This document shows, one piece after another, positions 49,169-62,049 of a DNA stretch of 64,000 nucleotides (its first letter is position 1; each line of letters opens with the position of its first letter). The notes beneath the pieces are model-generated. The model was not told the origin of the DNA. It did not search any database and saw nothing but the letters and a program-made list of their open reading frames with translations. Position numbers and translations under genes: made by a program. Source of the DNA: Cytidiella melzeri (lineage: Eukaryota > Basidiomycota > Agaricomycetes > Polyporales > Irpicaceae); NCBI GenBank assembly GCA_022592445.1, contig JABYQR010000004.1, positions 186,001 to 250,000 of the forward strand, given 5' to 3'.

Positions 49169-51266
49169 CTAGGCTTTCCCCTTGGATGCCTTCTTGCGTT
49201 CTTTGTCGATAACCCGTTTCCTTTCTTGAAGCTTTTCTCTCTGCAAGCATAGCCGTCAGTACCAGTTGATGAAGCGATCATCACAAACATACGTACCTCT
49301 GCATTTCGCTTTCGTTCGCCGTACTTCATCCTCTCATACAGCTTCTTCTGCTTGTTGCTCATCATCATCTTGTTCATGTCTTCCTCGGCAGGGAGAGCAG
49401 CTGGAGAATCTCCCAACACCTTGGCTTTCTTGCGTGCCTTCCGGACCTCTTTCTCGAAAGAGCCGAAATCTACACCAGCGGCCTCTGCCTCCAACTCCGC
49501 TGCCAGAAGCGCCGCAGCATCTTCAGCATCTGCTGCTGCCTTCAAAGCTGTCTTCTCCGGTGGTGCCTCACCCTCTACCGCTTCTTCGCTGTCACTGCCT
49601 TCCGGCTGACTAACCTCGTCCTCTTCGTCCATATCCACATCTTCCGCCCCAATTGGGGCAGTAGGATCGTAGGCATCGATCCTGTCTTCGAAAGGGCTGA
49701 GATGAGGCGGCAGAGTTTGACCCTGCGCATAAGGCTCCTCCAGAAGGATTTTGCCCGCATTGACACAATCGACGACCCATTGAGGCTGGACGTACTTTCT
49801 GCGCCTTCTTCGCTCCCGCTCCTCTTCCGACTCGTCCGGCCGCTCGACAACAGGTCGGTCGATGATAACGTGGGTGATAGCCTCATCGTCTTCGTCAAAG
49901 GGCGAGCCACTGCCAGAAGATATGGGCCACCCTATACGCCCGCCGAATGAGCGTATCAAGAATTCGAAGATGGGCCTTGAAGTTTCTCGCGATAGCCAGA
50001 ATGTGTACGCAGAGAATAATCGCGAAGAACCAGCCTGAGGTAGTGAGGAGAGAGTTTGGAATGTGGGGAGGGAGGCAGCTTCTTGAGGGTTGGAGGTGGA
50101 AGGGTGAAACACAAAATCTTCATCGGCTGCATCAGCAGAGGGAGCTTCATCTGCTTCGGTAGTATCTGGCATGTCTACGTCCAGCTCGGCCACTGCCCCT
50201 GTAGTGATGTTCTTGATGGTCTGTCGCACATCTTTGCCGGAAACGCGCTTTCCGTTAACCTCCACCTCTTTCACCATCCTCGAGGGAAGAGCTGCAGTAG
50301 TACGCTTCGCCTCTTGAAGGACGAATGCTCCAACGCCAGCGCCAGTCTCGTCTTTCTTGTCATCCAAAGGAGGTGGGTAGACTAGGTTAGCATCGGTGTA
50401 AAGTTTGAAGAAGACAAAACCGAGTAATGTTTGATACAGTTCCAAGAACGTGAGCATTACACGGACGTCAACGTCTGAAGGTACCTAGGATGAAAGCTGT
50501 CAGTCTGAGGTGGAGTCATCATGATGAAAAAGCACTGACGGATTGCGTGAACTGGTAGGGAACTAGCCATGTCACAGTCTGGTCAAAAACTTCTGCTTGA
50601 TAGTAAACCCCTTTTATCGACAAGAACACCTTGCGGAGAGCCTGGGTGTGTATCACGTAAAGCTGCCATTCCGCGGCCAGTCGTGCGCAGTTCTCAATCA
50701 AGCTTGGGGCAACCTTGGCACTAGACGGTAGAGAGGCAAAAAGGAATATCATGCAGAGAGCATCGTCTATATCTCGGACGGCATCCACAAAAGTAGGATA
50801 GCTATGTATTATTCAGAGTAGGCCAAGTTTTAGAAACTTTGGTACGTACCGCTCTTTGATTATGTGGTCTAAGCGGTATACCGGCTTGTTCTCCTCTAAA
50901 CTCTGAGCACTGCTCCATTCTCCCCTCCCTAGAGCACGGGATAGTTTTTTGGCGAAAGCCTTGTGCTCTCGAAGCTTTTTGAGGACCGGTTCGTGGGCTA
51001 GGTATGCAATGTCCTTGGTGTAGTAGAAAGAGGTCGGCGCCGACGAGCCCTTGTTCGCTCGTTTTCTATGACGAGGCTCACGAGGGAAAATGCCTTTCTA
51101 GAGGCATTAAGCTGCAGAACAGTACTCGAGCGTGCAAGTACGAACCTTTGAGGATGCATAACCGTCTAAAATCGGCCAGAGAGCATTGTAACCTCTTGAT
51201 AGCAGCGGTACGAGTAACGTATGCCTTTGCTGCCCCGGCCTTGCCCTTTTGCTTCAGTCGTCCCAT
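49169..51266 (-). CDS. NOP7: Pescadillo homologue, ribosome biogenesis
   Basis: Five exons give 628 residues: 51266-51146, 51093-50850, 50801-50540, 50484-49297 and 49240-49169. The start [20 protein letters not shown], then [15 protein letters not shown] and [15 protein letters not shown], define the Pescadillo N-terminal domain. A BRCT domain lies at about 365-460 ([35 protein letters not shown]). The tail is acidic, then a basic coiled coil ends in RKKASKGKA. Nop7 works with Erb1 and Ytm1 in the nucleolus on 27S pre-rRNA and 60S assembly. The first intron needs an AAG acceptor (51094) to keep the family sequence. The gene is 143 nt from divergent SmD2 and converges on the RdRP gene with 210 nt between stops. 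Confidence 0.94.
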
Positions 51267-51409
51267 GGTGTCGAGGTTTTGAGCAGAATTTACTAGAGTT
51301 TTGAGAGGAAAACCTGCGAGAGACGCTCAATGCATCAGACGCCCAAGCTTTTGGAGAGCGTGTTTGCAGTGACCAAACACGAGGTCGACCTTGTCTACTA
51401 CAGTCTAGG
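51267..51409. promoter_or_regulatory. Short bidirectional promoter, NOP7 / SmD2
   Basis: Only 143 nt separate two divergent start codons. It contains ACCAAACACGAGG and no TATA box. Both genes serve RNA-processing machines, so joint regulation is plausible but not shown. Confidence 0.5.
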
Positions 51410-52004
51410 ATGAGGTACGCAACTCCGTTATATGCGTCGGCTGTTACTGATTCTTTCTAGTCAATACGTGCACGTACCAAAGTCAGAGTTGGATGAGGCA
51501 CAACTGCGTGCGCTCGAAGAGCACGAGATTAGCCAGGGTCCGTTGTCTGTACTGCAGCAAGCAGTAAGGAATCATGCGCAAGTCCTCATCTCTCTGCGAA
51601 ACAACAAGAAGCTACTAGCTAGAGTGAAAGCTTTTGACAGACACAGTAACATGGTTCGTTTTGTCCTTGTTTGTGTGCCAGGAGGGAGCTCAACTGTTCT
51701 GCAGGTTCTGGAAAACGTGAAGGAGGCGAGCACGTTCACTAGTACACTACTCGCCACACGACCCTAATTTGTACTTTAGATGTGGACGGAGGTTCCCAAG
51801 GGAAAAAACAAGAAGCCTGTTAACAAAGACAGATTCATCAGCAAGATGTTCTTGCGGTATGTTGGCTTTGTTGATTGAGATGCTCTCGCCATTTATCCTC
51901 TTCATTATAGCGGCGACTCGGTCATCCTCAGTGAGTAGACTATCACCCGTGATGCCGAGTATTTTGACTGACGCGCGTTGCAAGTCTTGCGTAACACGGC
52001 CTAG
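51410..52004 (+). CDS. SMD2: Core spliceosomal protein Sm D2
   Basis: Six exons give 111 residues: 51410-51414, 51461-51653, 51705-51725, 51780-51856, 51911-51930 and 51985-52004. The first coding exon is only ATGAG. The protein matches Sm D2 throughout: [57 protein letters not shown] (Sm1) and [20 protein letters not shown] (Sm2). It forms part of the seven-member Sm ring on U1, U2, U4 and U5 snRNAs. The intron 51726-51779 appears to begin with GC (GAG then GCGAGC), because the family phrase LENVKEMWTEVPK is only restored that way. The last intron ends in AAG (51984). Five introns in a 336 nt coding sequence is dense. Confidence 0.93.
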
Positions 52005-52453
52005 GTGTGCTAAAGGGCTTTGACTAAAATCGTAGATGCACAGCTGAGTGCTCGAAGCGGGTTGCCATGAAGAAACATCATTTTCCGCTCAGATATGGCA
52101 GACTGGTCGTTCTTATGTGTGAGACCCGAGATCACCAGCATGCTGAGATGTTACAGGGTGTTTGCTAGTGTCATTCGATGTACGTGAATACGAGACTTTG
52201 TATCCAACGCAGTAGCCATCTTCACGGCTGTTCTATCAATTATTGACGTCTCTCGTTGCAAAGTGTGCGTAGACGAGAGATCTTGCCACTGTACATGTAC
52301 ACCAAACATCTGGGCGCTTGTGATGTCCAGGAGGTTAATGCTAGTGGTCGCAGATACTCGTGCCAGATTATTCTTCTCTCCTTCCCACTCTCACCCTTGC
52401 GTGCGTCGACAAGCTGGCTTCATCTCTCTCTTTATCAACACAGTGTTGGGCTC
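52005..52453. other. Intergenic and leader of the Arf-GEF gene
   Basis: No gene seen. A C/T-rich stretch ending in TTTATCAACACAG (about 52443) just before the next start codon looks like the end of a leader intron. Confidence 0.4.
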
Positions 52454-55400
52454 ATGGTCGGCCTATTCCATCGAGGGAACAAGGGCTCACCTGCGAGGCC
52501 GTCCCGTTCCATTGATACCGTTCGCCCACACACACCACCCCCGCCTTACGGACCAGACAGTGAAGAAGAGCCCGTGTACGCAACAGCTACCACAACCACA
52601 ACTACTCATACTGTAACCACGACTACCCACACGACACATTTTTTCTCCCTGCCGCTTTGGCGTCGGCGACAGCAGACCCACGGCCCCGCTGGATCTCCTG
52701 ACGCGAAGTCTGTACCTTCAGAAGAGTTTGGGGTTCCAAGACCACTAGGTAGTCCTCATGCTCTTCTCAGAAACAAAGAATTGCCTCCTACCCCACCTAC
52801 GGAGGAAGACACGGTCAATGCGGACTCGTCAAGAGAGGCAGTAGATCTTGCATCCCCCCAGCGAAGTAGTACAGACAACATATCGTCTTCCCGCAATGCA
52901 GTGGCATCCTCATCGCGACTCCCTATCGTAGCTTCCTCACTATCTTCCTCAGATTCCAGTCAGAGTGCTACTGCTCTGGCCCGAGCAGCTCTCGGACTTG
53001 GACTTCCTCCTGTGATGGGCAGTGCGTCCACTCCTAGGCCGTCGTCAGACGTGAATTCTGTGTCTTTCGTGACACGTTCGTCTCCTTCACATCCATCTCA
53101 CGCAGAAGACAAGAAATCAGTTCCCATTACGCGCCGTAAAACAAGTTTGCGCAAGGGCGCAGAAACCACTTCCCGGGCTTCTCATTCTGAAGTTGAAGTA
53201 ACCGAACACAGACGCAGTCGAGGTTCGTCCCTGAGCGCACTTCTTACGACTTCGGTATTAGAAGAGAAGGGGAAGGGGAAGCAGAAGGAGACTGAAGTTA
53301 AGTCATTGTCAAGGAAAAGTTCCTTCTGGAGCAGGAGGCGGAACGACTCTCGTTCGCTCGCACCAGTCAATCCTCCTTCTCCGGGTGCGTTTCTGCAGCT
53401 AGAGTCTTTGCCGACCCTGCAGCCTTTGTCGCCATTCCGCGTTGATACCTTGGGAAACGATTCCGCTGCTGCGGGAAATGGCAGTCTTCAGTTACCTCAA
53501 GCAGCGAACTTGCGCCGTCGCCATTCAGAGAGAACATCGTCTCAGTCAGACATATCACCTCCCCTCCCAGATAGACCACACAAGCCATCGAGCTTGATAC
53601 CGGGTCCACGTCCACGTCAACCAAAACGTCCATCAACAGCCGATGCACCTTCGAGTCCCAGAGCTGTCTCATCGTTCTTCCCGAGCCCCGCCTCCGCGTC
53701 GAGTTCTTCAACGGGAATAGCGACTTCGTCGTCGCAGATGAGCGACTTGTCTCCACATCAATCATCTCTGCGTCCTCGGTCACAAACGAACCCTCCTCTA
53801 CTCCATCGAATATCTTTGAACTTGTTCGGTTCGTCACCTTCGTCCGCTCCTTCACCCATGTTCCCCAGTATACCACCAGATTCGTACACTCGATCGCCCT
53901 CGGCAAGTTTTTCTTCTTCAAGGCCGTCTTTATCTCGACAGTCTGTAGAGATACCGAAGCCACGGTATCACGAAGAGGAATCACCTGAAATCTACCTCCA
54001 ACGGTTGACTGAAGCCGTCAGCAAAGCAGAAGTGGCTTCCGTTCTTGCATCGAGGTATGCGCACCATTGATTATCAATGTATACTGTCTTATCCATGACA
54101 ACACTTCAGTTCCGACGAGTTCCACACAAAAGCTCTGAGAGCCTATCTCGCTCGTTTTGATTTCAACCATGATCCTCTAGACGTAGCCTTACGTAGGTTA
54201 CTCATGGACGTTGGTTTGCCCCGCGAAACGCAGCAAATTGATCGCGTCATGGAAGCATTCGCTGAATGGTATCACCATTGTCACCCTAATTTATTCAACT
54301 CGGAAGGTACGCCGCCGTTCTCTCGGATCACTCACGCAGCTAATGATGCCATGTTAGATCATCCCTATGTTCTGGCATTCAGTCTCATAATGTTGCATAC
54401 CGATGCGTTCAACAAATCCAACAAACGCAAGATGACCAAGGCGGATTATATGAAGAACACACGGCTACCGGGCGTTGCTCCTGAAGTCCTAGATGTGAGT
54501 ATTTAAGGTTAATGTGATAGAGACATATCAACATTTAATCTACTCTTCAGTGTTTTTATGATAATATTGTATTCGCTCCTTTCATATTTATTGAGGATCC
54601 ACTGGACGTCAATGGACAACGTGGCTTCATGCCGGATGGACTCGGATCCCGACGCATCTCTACCCTTAACGGCTCTCCTGGAGGTCATAATACTAGCACA
54701 ACTACGCTGCTGGGAAAGAACAGTAAGATAGATCCTTATTATTTAATCACACGGGTAAGTGATTTCGTAAACTGCAGACCTTGTTCATTCTTATACGTTC
54801 GCAGAACTTGCTGGACGAACTTCGTGTCGACATACGACCCTACGTTCCTGTCACGAGTCCATACTTCTACCAAGGAACCGCAGGTGCTTGGCAGGAAGAC
54901 AAGCTTCTACGCGCATTTGCTATGGCCAGCGTCGTAGAAGTACCATCGGAGCACAAACACTTGGCGCCCACCTGGTTCGGGCTGAATGTAGGTGCTGGTC
55001 CTGGTGCATCAGCCTTGGTCTCCACGCCGACATTCTCTGCGGTACCTTACGAGATAGTCACTCTCAAAGTGACGAAGGTCGGCCTACTCCTGCGCAAGGA
55101 TGACATACTTGAAGGAGGGCGGAAAGCGACCAGCCGCAAATGGAAAGAGTGGAGTGTACTGTTGACTGGATCCCAACTGCTGTTCCATCGGGATGCCTCG
55201 TGGGCTCAGTCAATCCAGACTCGCATAGACTCTACAGATGAAGTCGTGGCACTGAGCCATACTGTGATGCCAAGGCCCGATGAGTTGTATTCCGTACGGG
55301 ATGCGGTAGCCGTCTTTGACCGTTCGTACACCAAGGTAAGCCAGTTGTCATGCACCGTGTCCGTTGGGGCTGATTTTTGGGGGCTGGTAGCACGAGAATA

Positions 55401-56887
55401 CATTGCGATTGGTAATGCCTGACGGCCGGCATCTTTTGCTACAAGCCAAAGACAGTACAGAGATGAACGAGTGGATTGCTTGCATAAATTATGCGTCCGC
55501 GTTTAAAACAGCGGGGGTTCGCATGCGTTCTCGGGGTCTGTCGGGCAAAGACATCGAACTCACTGGTCGGGCCGCTGCGGCCTCTCATCTACGAGAACTG
55601 AACAGACCTCAACCATCGCCTCGCGTCCATTCTTATTTTGGACGCCCTGTTGACGGCATGCCAAATGCGCAAGAGTCGCAGCATACGGAAGGCCCAAGAT
55701 CTCCTACAGGATCGACAGTAGATGAGCCGCTTACTCCTCCCATGGAAAATTCCGCCAGGCTCCTTAAGGCCACATTTGACCAGGTCAAGGTTGATCTCGC
55801 TTCTGGCAAGGAACCTTCACTTGATGCTGTGAGCGTGCGCTCCGGTCATCGTCCAAGAGCGAAAAGCCTGGATTCCATCATTCAAAGCCCTATATCTCAA
55901 GCCGCGAAAAGTTTCGATGACACCTCCGCTCCACGTCTATCTTCTCGATCTCAGATCATACGTCGCAAGGTCCGCGACCTCGATAGTAGGATCGCTGTTC
56001 AGCAAGCTCAACTGGATTCAGACATGCGTTTTGTGCGGAATATCTCCATTCTCACGCCATTCCAACGATCCACTCGTGACCGCTTGCAAGTCGCTATACA
56101 GAACGTTGCTAAGCGTATCATGCAAGTCCGACTTGACTTGGAGAAGTTGACCTGTCATCGGGATGTCCTAGCTCAAGACCTTGCCGCTGAAGAGCGCGAC
56201 TGGCAGCGGACGAAGAATATTGCTTTGCGTGCTGCCACAAAGACGTTAGAGACCGAGCGCAATCGCAATGTACCTCTCATGACTCTTACCGCGTCCAGGG
56301 ATGTCGAAGGGGATGTAACGGAGTCTCCAGGTTTACTGCAGTCAACCACTAGGCTTCGAACTCCTGACGTTGACAGCCAGCGGCCACAATCGACCACTGC
56401 CAGTTCCTACCACTCCGCAATGGACTTTGGGCCTAATTCTGCGAGATCTGTACCAGAAGATCCTCAGATCGACGGCTCGTTCTCTCTCGATTTTTCCAAC
56501 GGCACGTCCTTCTCCGATGGTCATGCTCCTACGAATGACTCCCCTCAGCTACACGTCGTGAGCGTACATAGCTCTGCAAACACCGCCACTCCCGATGCCA
56601 ACCCGCAATCCGCGATTAGCCATGAGAGGTTCTTCACTGCGTCTGAGGCACCCGATGAGCAGGCGGAGGACTGGAACAAGACCCGCGCAGCCAAACGCGT
56701 TTCGTTGGTCAGAGTGCCGTCGACGCTGAAAATGTTTTCTCCCAAGCATACGCGGGACTTGAGTCAATTACTGTCCGAAGATTCAGGAACGACAATCACT
56801 CCGGACAATCTATACCGTTCCAGAAGCATTCCTGTGACATGCAGGCACTCTGTTAGCGATACCGCCTCGCTTTCGCGTTTTGAATAA
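52454..56887 (+). CDS. Arf guanine-nucleotide exchange factor, Sec7 + PH (Syt1-type)
   Basis: Five exons (52454-54054, 54110-54494, 54551-54754, 54805-55335, 55391-56887) encode 1405 residues. About 510 N-terminal residues are Ser/Pro-rich with a Thr-His run (TTTTTTHTVTTTTH). The Sec7 domain (about 515-690) contains VGLPRETQQIDRVMEAFAEW, where the Glu of the catalytic 'glutamic finger' follows the Arg, and LIMLHTDAFNKSNKRKMTKA, the second conserved loop. A PH domain follows at about 795-925 (KWKEWSVLLTGSQLLFHRD, LRLVMPDGRHLLLQAK). A coiled coil lies at about 1085-1195. This order matches the Syt1/EFA6 group, which activates Arf GTPases at Golgi or plasma membrane. The last intron is fixed by the reading YTKHENTLRLVMPDG. 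The ATG at 52454 follows a likely leader intron acceptor; an upstream in-frame extension has no support. Confidence 0.92.
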
Positions 56888-57469
56888 TCGTCGCTCGTTT
56901 ATCTCTCACTCTCTTTCGATAAATACCCTATAATCGTCAGCATTGCTGTTTCTCCCCTCATTTTTGTACCTCGACTTTGCGTTCATGGATAGAGTACACG
57001 TCCTGGGTCGACCACATAGTTTGTATCAACATCCAAGCTCCCCGCATTTCTACATGAATATTCTGATGTTCATGGGCGGTGGTAATACAGCCTGGCAACC
57101 GACGGATAGACGCGAGCCAATGAAAAGTTGTGATGGTCGATCATGACGAGGCAGGGCCGTCCTCTTTTGGGCAATAGGATCAGACCAGCGTCGTTAGGCG
57201 AGACATCCGCTCTTATAATTGACCAGAACATACACTGCTTGCTGTCGGTGCGTCAGTTTGTTCTGACTGTCTGTCTTTCCTCCTCCTGCTCAGGGCTGCC
57301 GCAGTGCGTTTTCAACACCAACGCCTTTTGCACGGTCAGTCACAAGTACTGTACTCTACGCTTGTCCTGCGCTGACCATGTCTCAGTCCAGTGATCAAGT
57401 ATTGGAGCCCGCGGTTCTTTCGGGCACTCAGTGCATCACTCAGGCTGGCAGGCTGCTCACCCGAAACCC
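56888..57469. other. Intergenic, no feature seen
   Basis: No coding frame or repeat is supported. It lies between two genes in the same direction and should contain the Arf-GEF 3' end and the next promoter. Confidence 0.45.
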
Positions 57470-59764
57470 ATGGCCACTGACACGTCTTCAATTTCCAAGA
57501 GAAATAGTCTTCATAAGCTCTCCAACATCTTGCAGCTAGCATCACCCAGCTTCTCGCGGCCTTCCTTCGACTCTCAACGGACACGTACTGCGCGTAACAG
57601 GCTGCCGGGTGCGAAGGCCTATGATTCGCATTCATGCCCTGTATCTCCGCGCAGCCACAATAGTACCCTTGCTCCAATCGCGTCCATCATCTCCACCAAC
57701 TCTGTCTTGTCCACCAGCCACGCACCTCTGCTTGATCATAGGCGGCCAAACTCCCCCGAGCCCTCACAGCCTTTTCCAGTACCTGTCACGACCAACGACC
57801 TGGCTGCGGAGGAGAAAATGAAGCTCGTCAAGAAGTCTCGAAAGATTAGTCGCGTGCTTGGCGAAGTCCCAATCTTGGCTACCAAGGAAAGTGATTTTGG
57901 GCTGCACAGTCCTCAACGACTGAGTGAGGTGTGGGAAGACTCCTCTGGACCGTCTCCGTCTATTTCGAGGCCGACTTCGCCAGCGATGAACATGCATACC
58001 GTTTCAGCGTCTGCGAAAATGGCTTTCAGGAGGAGTTTGACGTTCGCAGGCAAGTCTTCATTACAAGTGCAGGAGGTCCATCGTTCCAAGTCAATTTCCA
58101 CACTGCGTCCTTCGTTACACGTTTCTACTTCGATGCAAGAAGGCCAAGACGTCTCGAGATATTCGCCTATCGTCTTTGCGCCGAGTGAATTTGCGGACGC
58201 ATTGGAAGATGATCTACCCCAATTCATCTCTCCTTCGCTCATCAATGTGTCAGAGGACATACCACTGTCCCCTCCTTTGCAGACGCATGGCAAGGACTTG
58301 ACGGTGACATCTACTCTACCGGCGGAGGAATCTCGTGAGCGAGTTGAACGTCAGCGCATGGAGAGGCTGGCTCGCAGGCTAGGCGACAACATCCCGCCGG
58401 ACGTGTTGTTGCGGGCGGCCTCACCGTCTCAGCAATCGAATTCTGAGATGTATCGTATTCGCGAGGCATCTCATGTTGTGAGCGTGGAATCCTTGCCCCA
58501 GCGATCGTCATCGCTACGTGCGAAGTTACCTCAGAGGCGTCAGCGTCCGCAAAGTCTGGATATCAAGAATGCCCGTGATTTGGGCGTAGCACCTATCACT
58601 GCGACAAACTCCTCACACGCTGGCCCCATCCGTCGCACGAAGTCAGTACGCAGCACGAGAGATGAAAGGATTACCAACGAGGACTCTCAGATGGTCAAAG
58701 AAGCGTCTCCCCAGTCTCCCGGATTGCATGATCCATTGACCGAGAAGCAGAGAATACTGAACGTCAAGCGTGCTAAAAAGTTGACCCAGGTAAGAGTCAT
58801 GCACGTCGTCAAGTATCATGGCGTTATCCTAACCACTCGATAGTTATTCGGAGATAATCCACCCATGGCTCTGTTCCAGATCACCAACTTTGGTCACCTT
58901 GTGGAAGGCGGCGATTCGGTGAGCCGAGGGAGCTCTGACGGCCTTCGCCAGCACCGTGACTCCCTCGCGACAATCATCTCCATCTCGTCGCATCATGGTA
59001 GTGCAGGTCAAAAGCTCAGGGATTCCTTCATCTCCGTCGTGACATCAAGTTCAGATCTTTCCGCTATGCTGTCGGTGGCAGATCAGTCGGAGTCCGCCAA
59101 GATTTCACAAACTATCGAAACGGCTGCAAGACCTTCTCTGACTGCGTTGGATGAGCCTAGAACGGCGTCTGCACAGTCCACGTCCTACCATGCTCCTATC
59201 GTTGCTGCTGACACAAATCCCACGCCCGCTCACGAACGCATCGAGCTTTTCAACTCTGGTCCGGTGCTCAGTCGACCGACGAGTCCTGACTGTAATTTAC
59301 TGGCCGCTCTCGCCGAGCCTGCTCCGACTTACTACCTTCCAAGTACACCTCCCACCCTGCCACCGTTTTCAAATTTCATGTCGTCATCAAAACCGTTAGA
59401 GTTCTTCATTGAAACTCAGGTTGAAACCATGGACGAGCCTGTTGTGTCCGTTGAGCCCCTTCCAGAGGAATTCCAGGCCCGTCGACGTCGTGCGGCAAAG
59501 TTGTCAAAATTCTTTGGCGTTGAAGTGAACAGTCTGGTCGACCATCTACCCAGCGAGGCGACACCATCTCGCTCAACTCGGGCTAGCGTGCAGCATCTCC
59601 TGCCACACGCTCCTTCTTCCAATGCGGGAGCTGTCAAAGACTCAACTTACGTACCGTCTGTGACGGTTGCGAAGACTCGAGGGCGCTATGCTTATCAGGG
59701 CAACGTCGAAGAGCTCGACATGAGCCAGGTTATCGATAAGCTTCGTAAGATGAAATCTTCCTAG
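57470..59764 (+). CDS. Fungal protein of unknown function with four short Leu/Phe-Gly motifs
   Basis: Two exons, 57470-58789 and 58844-59764, encode 746 residues, mostly Ser/Pro/Arg-rich and probably disordered. No known domain is recognised. Four similar short segments stand out, each basic then ending in Leu/Phe-Gly and an acidic residue or Val: KKSRKISRVLGEVP, RMERLARRLGDNIPPD, RAKKLTQLFGDNPP (across the splice junction) and RRAAKLSKFFGVE. Their spacing in the protein is large, so they look like repeated docking peptides and not a compact domain. The C-terminus (GRYAYQGNVEELDMSQVIDK) is better ordered. The ATG at 57470 is the first in the open frame. It lies directly downstream of the Arf-GEF on the same strand, but no functional link is shown. 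Confidence 0.78.
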
Positions 59765-60068
59765 CCTATTTATGTTGAGAGATTATGTTCGTCTACGCTG
59801 GTTCTCATCTTCAACTAACCCTTACCTTGCTATCCATACACTCAAACCTTATAGTAGGCATTTGGTACTCTGTTTGGTCTCTTTGGCTACTCTGTTCATA
59901 TTCTGGTCGCGCACACTCCCTCTATTCTTCGCACATCTCGCAAACTCTACATAATCGCCTTCCTAATCATCGCTATTTATCATCGTTTGATTGTACATTC
60001 AGGGTTCCTGGTTCGAATTTGGTGTACATACATTGCTAGTTCATGTTGGTCAACTACACGAGCAATAA
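59765..60068. other. Tail-to-tail spacer, no feature seen
   Basis: 304 nt between the stop codons of converging genes. A GGTTCGAAT sequence at about 60010 resembles a tRNA B box, but no A box or cloverleaf goes with it. Confidence 0.5.
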
Positions 60069-62049
60069 CTAAGTAACGCCCTTCATAATGTTATGTAGTA
60101 ATCGCCCGTCGTCTGTCATCGTTTCTGGCTTGGTCGATTCACTGCCCAATGTAACCGTGGTCAAAGGAGCCGCCAACGCTTGCATTGGCAACAAGTGAGA
60201 TTCGTCATCGTCAGGCAAGTTGGTGAGGACTTCTCGCATTCTCGCAAATCGGCTAGTGGTACGATTCAAGTCTCCGCATTTGTCGTAATACTCCTTAACT
60301 TCGCCCGCTGTGAAACGAAATTTTTGAGCAATGTCGAGAATCGCTTGGTCGACGACGTGTAGAGACGCCGCCGTCTTCGGATGCATTGTCGCAGCGGTCG
60401 ACGATCCAGCGGCAGAGTTCTGTAAAATGGCTTCCACCTCGGCGAGACTGCTTCATAACAAGGATTGAGCTTGAAAGAGCCTAGCCAGAGAAATCGATGG
60501 AATACTTACTGCGGTGTCTGCCGTGCTTTCTTTTGAGGCCCTTGCCCTTTCTCTTCTTCTTCGGAAGAAGCCTTGCGTTTTGCCCACGCTGGCGTAGGGC
60601 CGGTGCCTTCGCGAATCTGCCACTCAACCTCGTCGTCCTCTTCCTCAGACGCATTCTGACGCGCTGCCAGAACCGCGGGAGAAATAGGGACCGCTGATGA
60701 GGTAGCTGCAGGAGGCATAGATACCGGAAGTGGTAGAAGGGGGTTTACGCCCGCAATGGATCCCATGAGTGGCGGTATCACGAGAGCGTGCGAGAGGAAC
60801 GCGACCTCATCTTTAGATGAGCCAGCAATGGCGTTCTCTTCTCCGTCGGTTGACTTTTTCTTCGGTTTCTTCAGTTTTTCCTCTGGCTTGCGAATGTAGC
60901 CGTACTGACCCTTGGCACCCAATGGTGGCTTGTTGCGCTCGACGATTTCAGCAATCTTCGGATCCAGGCGAGCAGAATTCTTCTTGTATCTCTCTCTCCA
61001 TGACTGCCAAGTGTGTCGAGTGACCCATGCATAGTCCTGGGTATTGGCCTACACATGAATGTCGTGAATTGGCCGGTTATGTTGAGCTCAGACGAAAAGC
61101 CATACCATATCGACAAGTTGCTGGTATAACCTGTTCCCTGTTCGTCCGCCCGTTTCCTTGAAAGGGATCTTGAGTGCAATCCAGTTGCAAAGATTTGCTT
61201 CGTCCTCTTCCGTAAAGTGCGTACGCCTATCACAAAGAGCGTTTATCAGCGTGGCCACATGAACCAGTACCTATACGTACTCTTCGCCAGCCCGCCGCCC
61301 ACCAGGGTTCTTGTAGACCATGGGAGTATACAATACTTGTCCTCTCTCGACGCATTTCTTCACCCATAGGTAAGACTCTACGAATTTATCCGGCTGAGAC
61401 TGGTAGGTTTTGACAAGCGTTTGAAATATCTCGGTGTTCGGGTCTGCAAGAATGACCTGAGCATTCTGCGCAGATGCTGACGGGTCACCGCCAGAATGCT
61501 ACACCAAGCATCAGTAAGGCTTTCCAGGGACGGTATACGAAACAGCGGCTAACCATGATTCGTTGGCTAAGAGTTGCGCGGACATTGACGTTCGCGATGC
61601 TCGAATCAATGTGCATGCGTATAGGCTGCCCATCTCGGAAGAATATCTGCTTAATCAACGCTCCGTTGATCTTGCATGTGTCCACGAAGGTGTATGGGAC
61701 AAAGAACCGTTCTGGCCTGTCAGGACTGGCCCAACAGATCCTGAGACGTTCCTCTTCCGTAGTTCCAGGTTGTACGAGTATGTATCCCACTCGAGGAACT
61801 TTGGATTCAACACGTCCTCCGAGACTCTGTTGTGAACGACATGAGTAAAATACGATCGATTCGAAAAGCCGATGACTTGCGCACAGTTATGGCTTCGCAT
61901 ACTTCTGTCTGAATTTCCTGAGGCAGATCTTTCTGTATAAAGAACTTGATGGGCAGACCATGTTGGTCGTGAAAGATGGACTACAGAGTGTGGACATTAG
62001 TTGTCAGATATTGCAAGCTGTTGCCAGGATTGCTCGAGATGCCTACCAT
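60069..62049 (-). CDS. RAP1: Telomere-binding protein Rap1 (BRCT, Myb)
   Basis: Seven exons give 542 residues: 62049-62047, 61980-61885, 61826-61554, 61498-61281, 61226-61106, 61048-60510 and 60447-60069. A BRCT region covers about residues 5-110 (VPRVGYILVQPGTT, CWASPDRPERFFVPYTFVDT). The Rap1-type Myb domain covers about 197-260: RTHFTEEDEANLCNWIALKI, GGRTGNRLYQQL, then ANTQDYAWVTRHTWQSWRER. A Lys-rich and acidic linker leads to a helical C-terminus (VDQAILDIAQKFRFTAGEVK) that fits the RCT protein-interaction domain. The family caps telomeres and silences nearby genes. In this model the first coding exon is ATG alone; translation from the in-frame ATG at 62148 would add 33 residues. The last intron has two in-frame acceptors 3 nt apart (AAGCAG). 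Confidence 0.9.

Noticed and set aside
60008..60020. GGTTCGAAT as a tRNA B box
   Set aside because: No A box at the right distance and no acceptor or anticodon stem can be formed.
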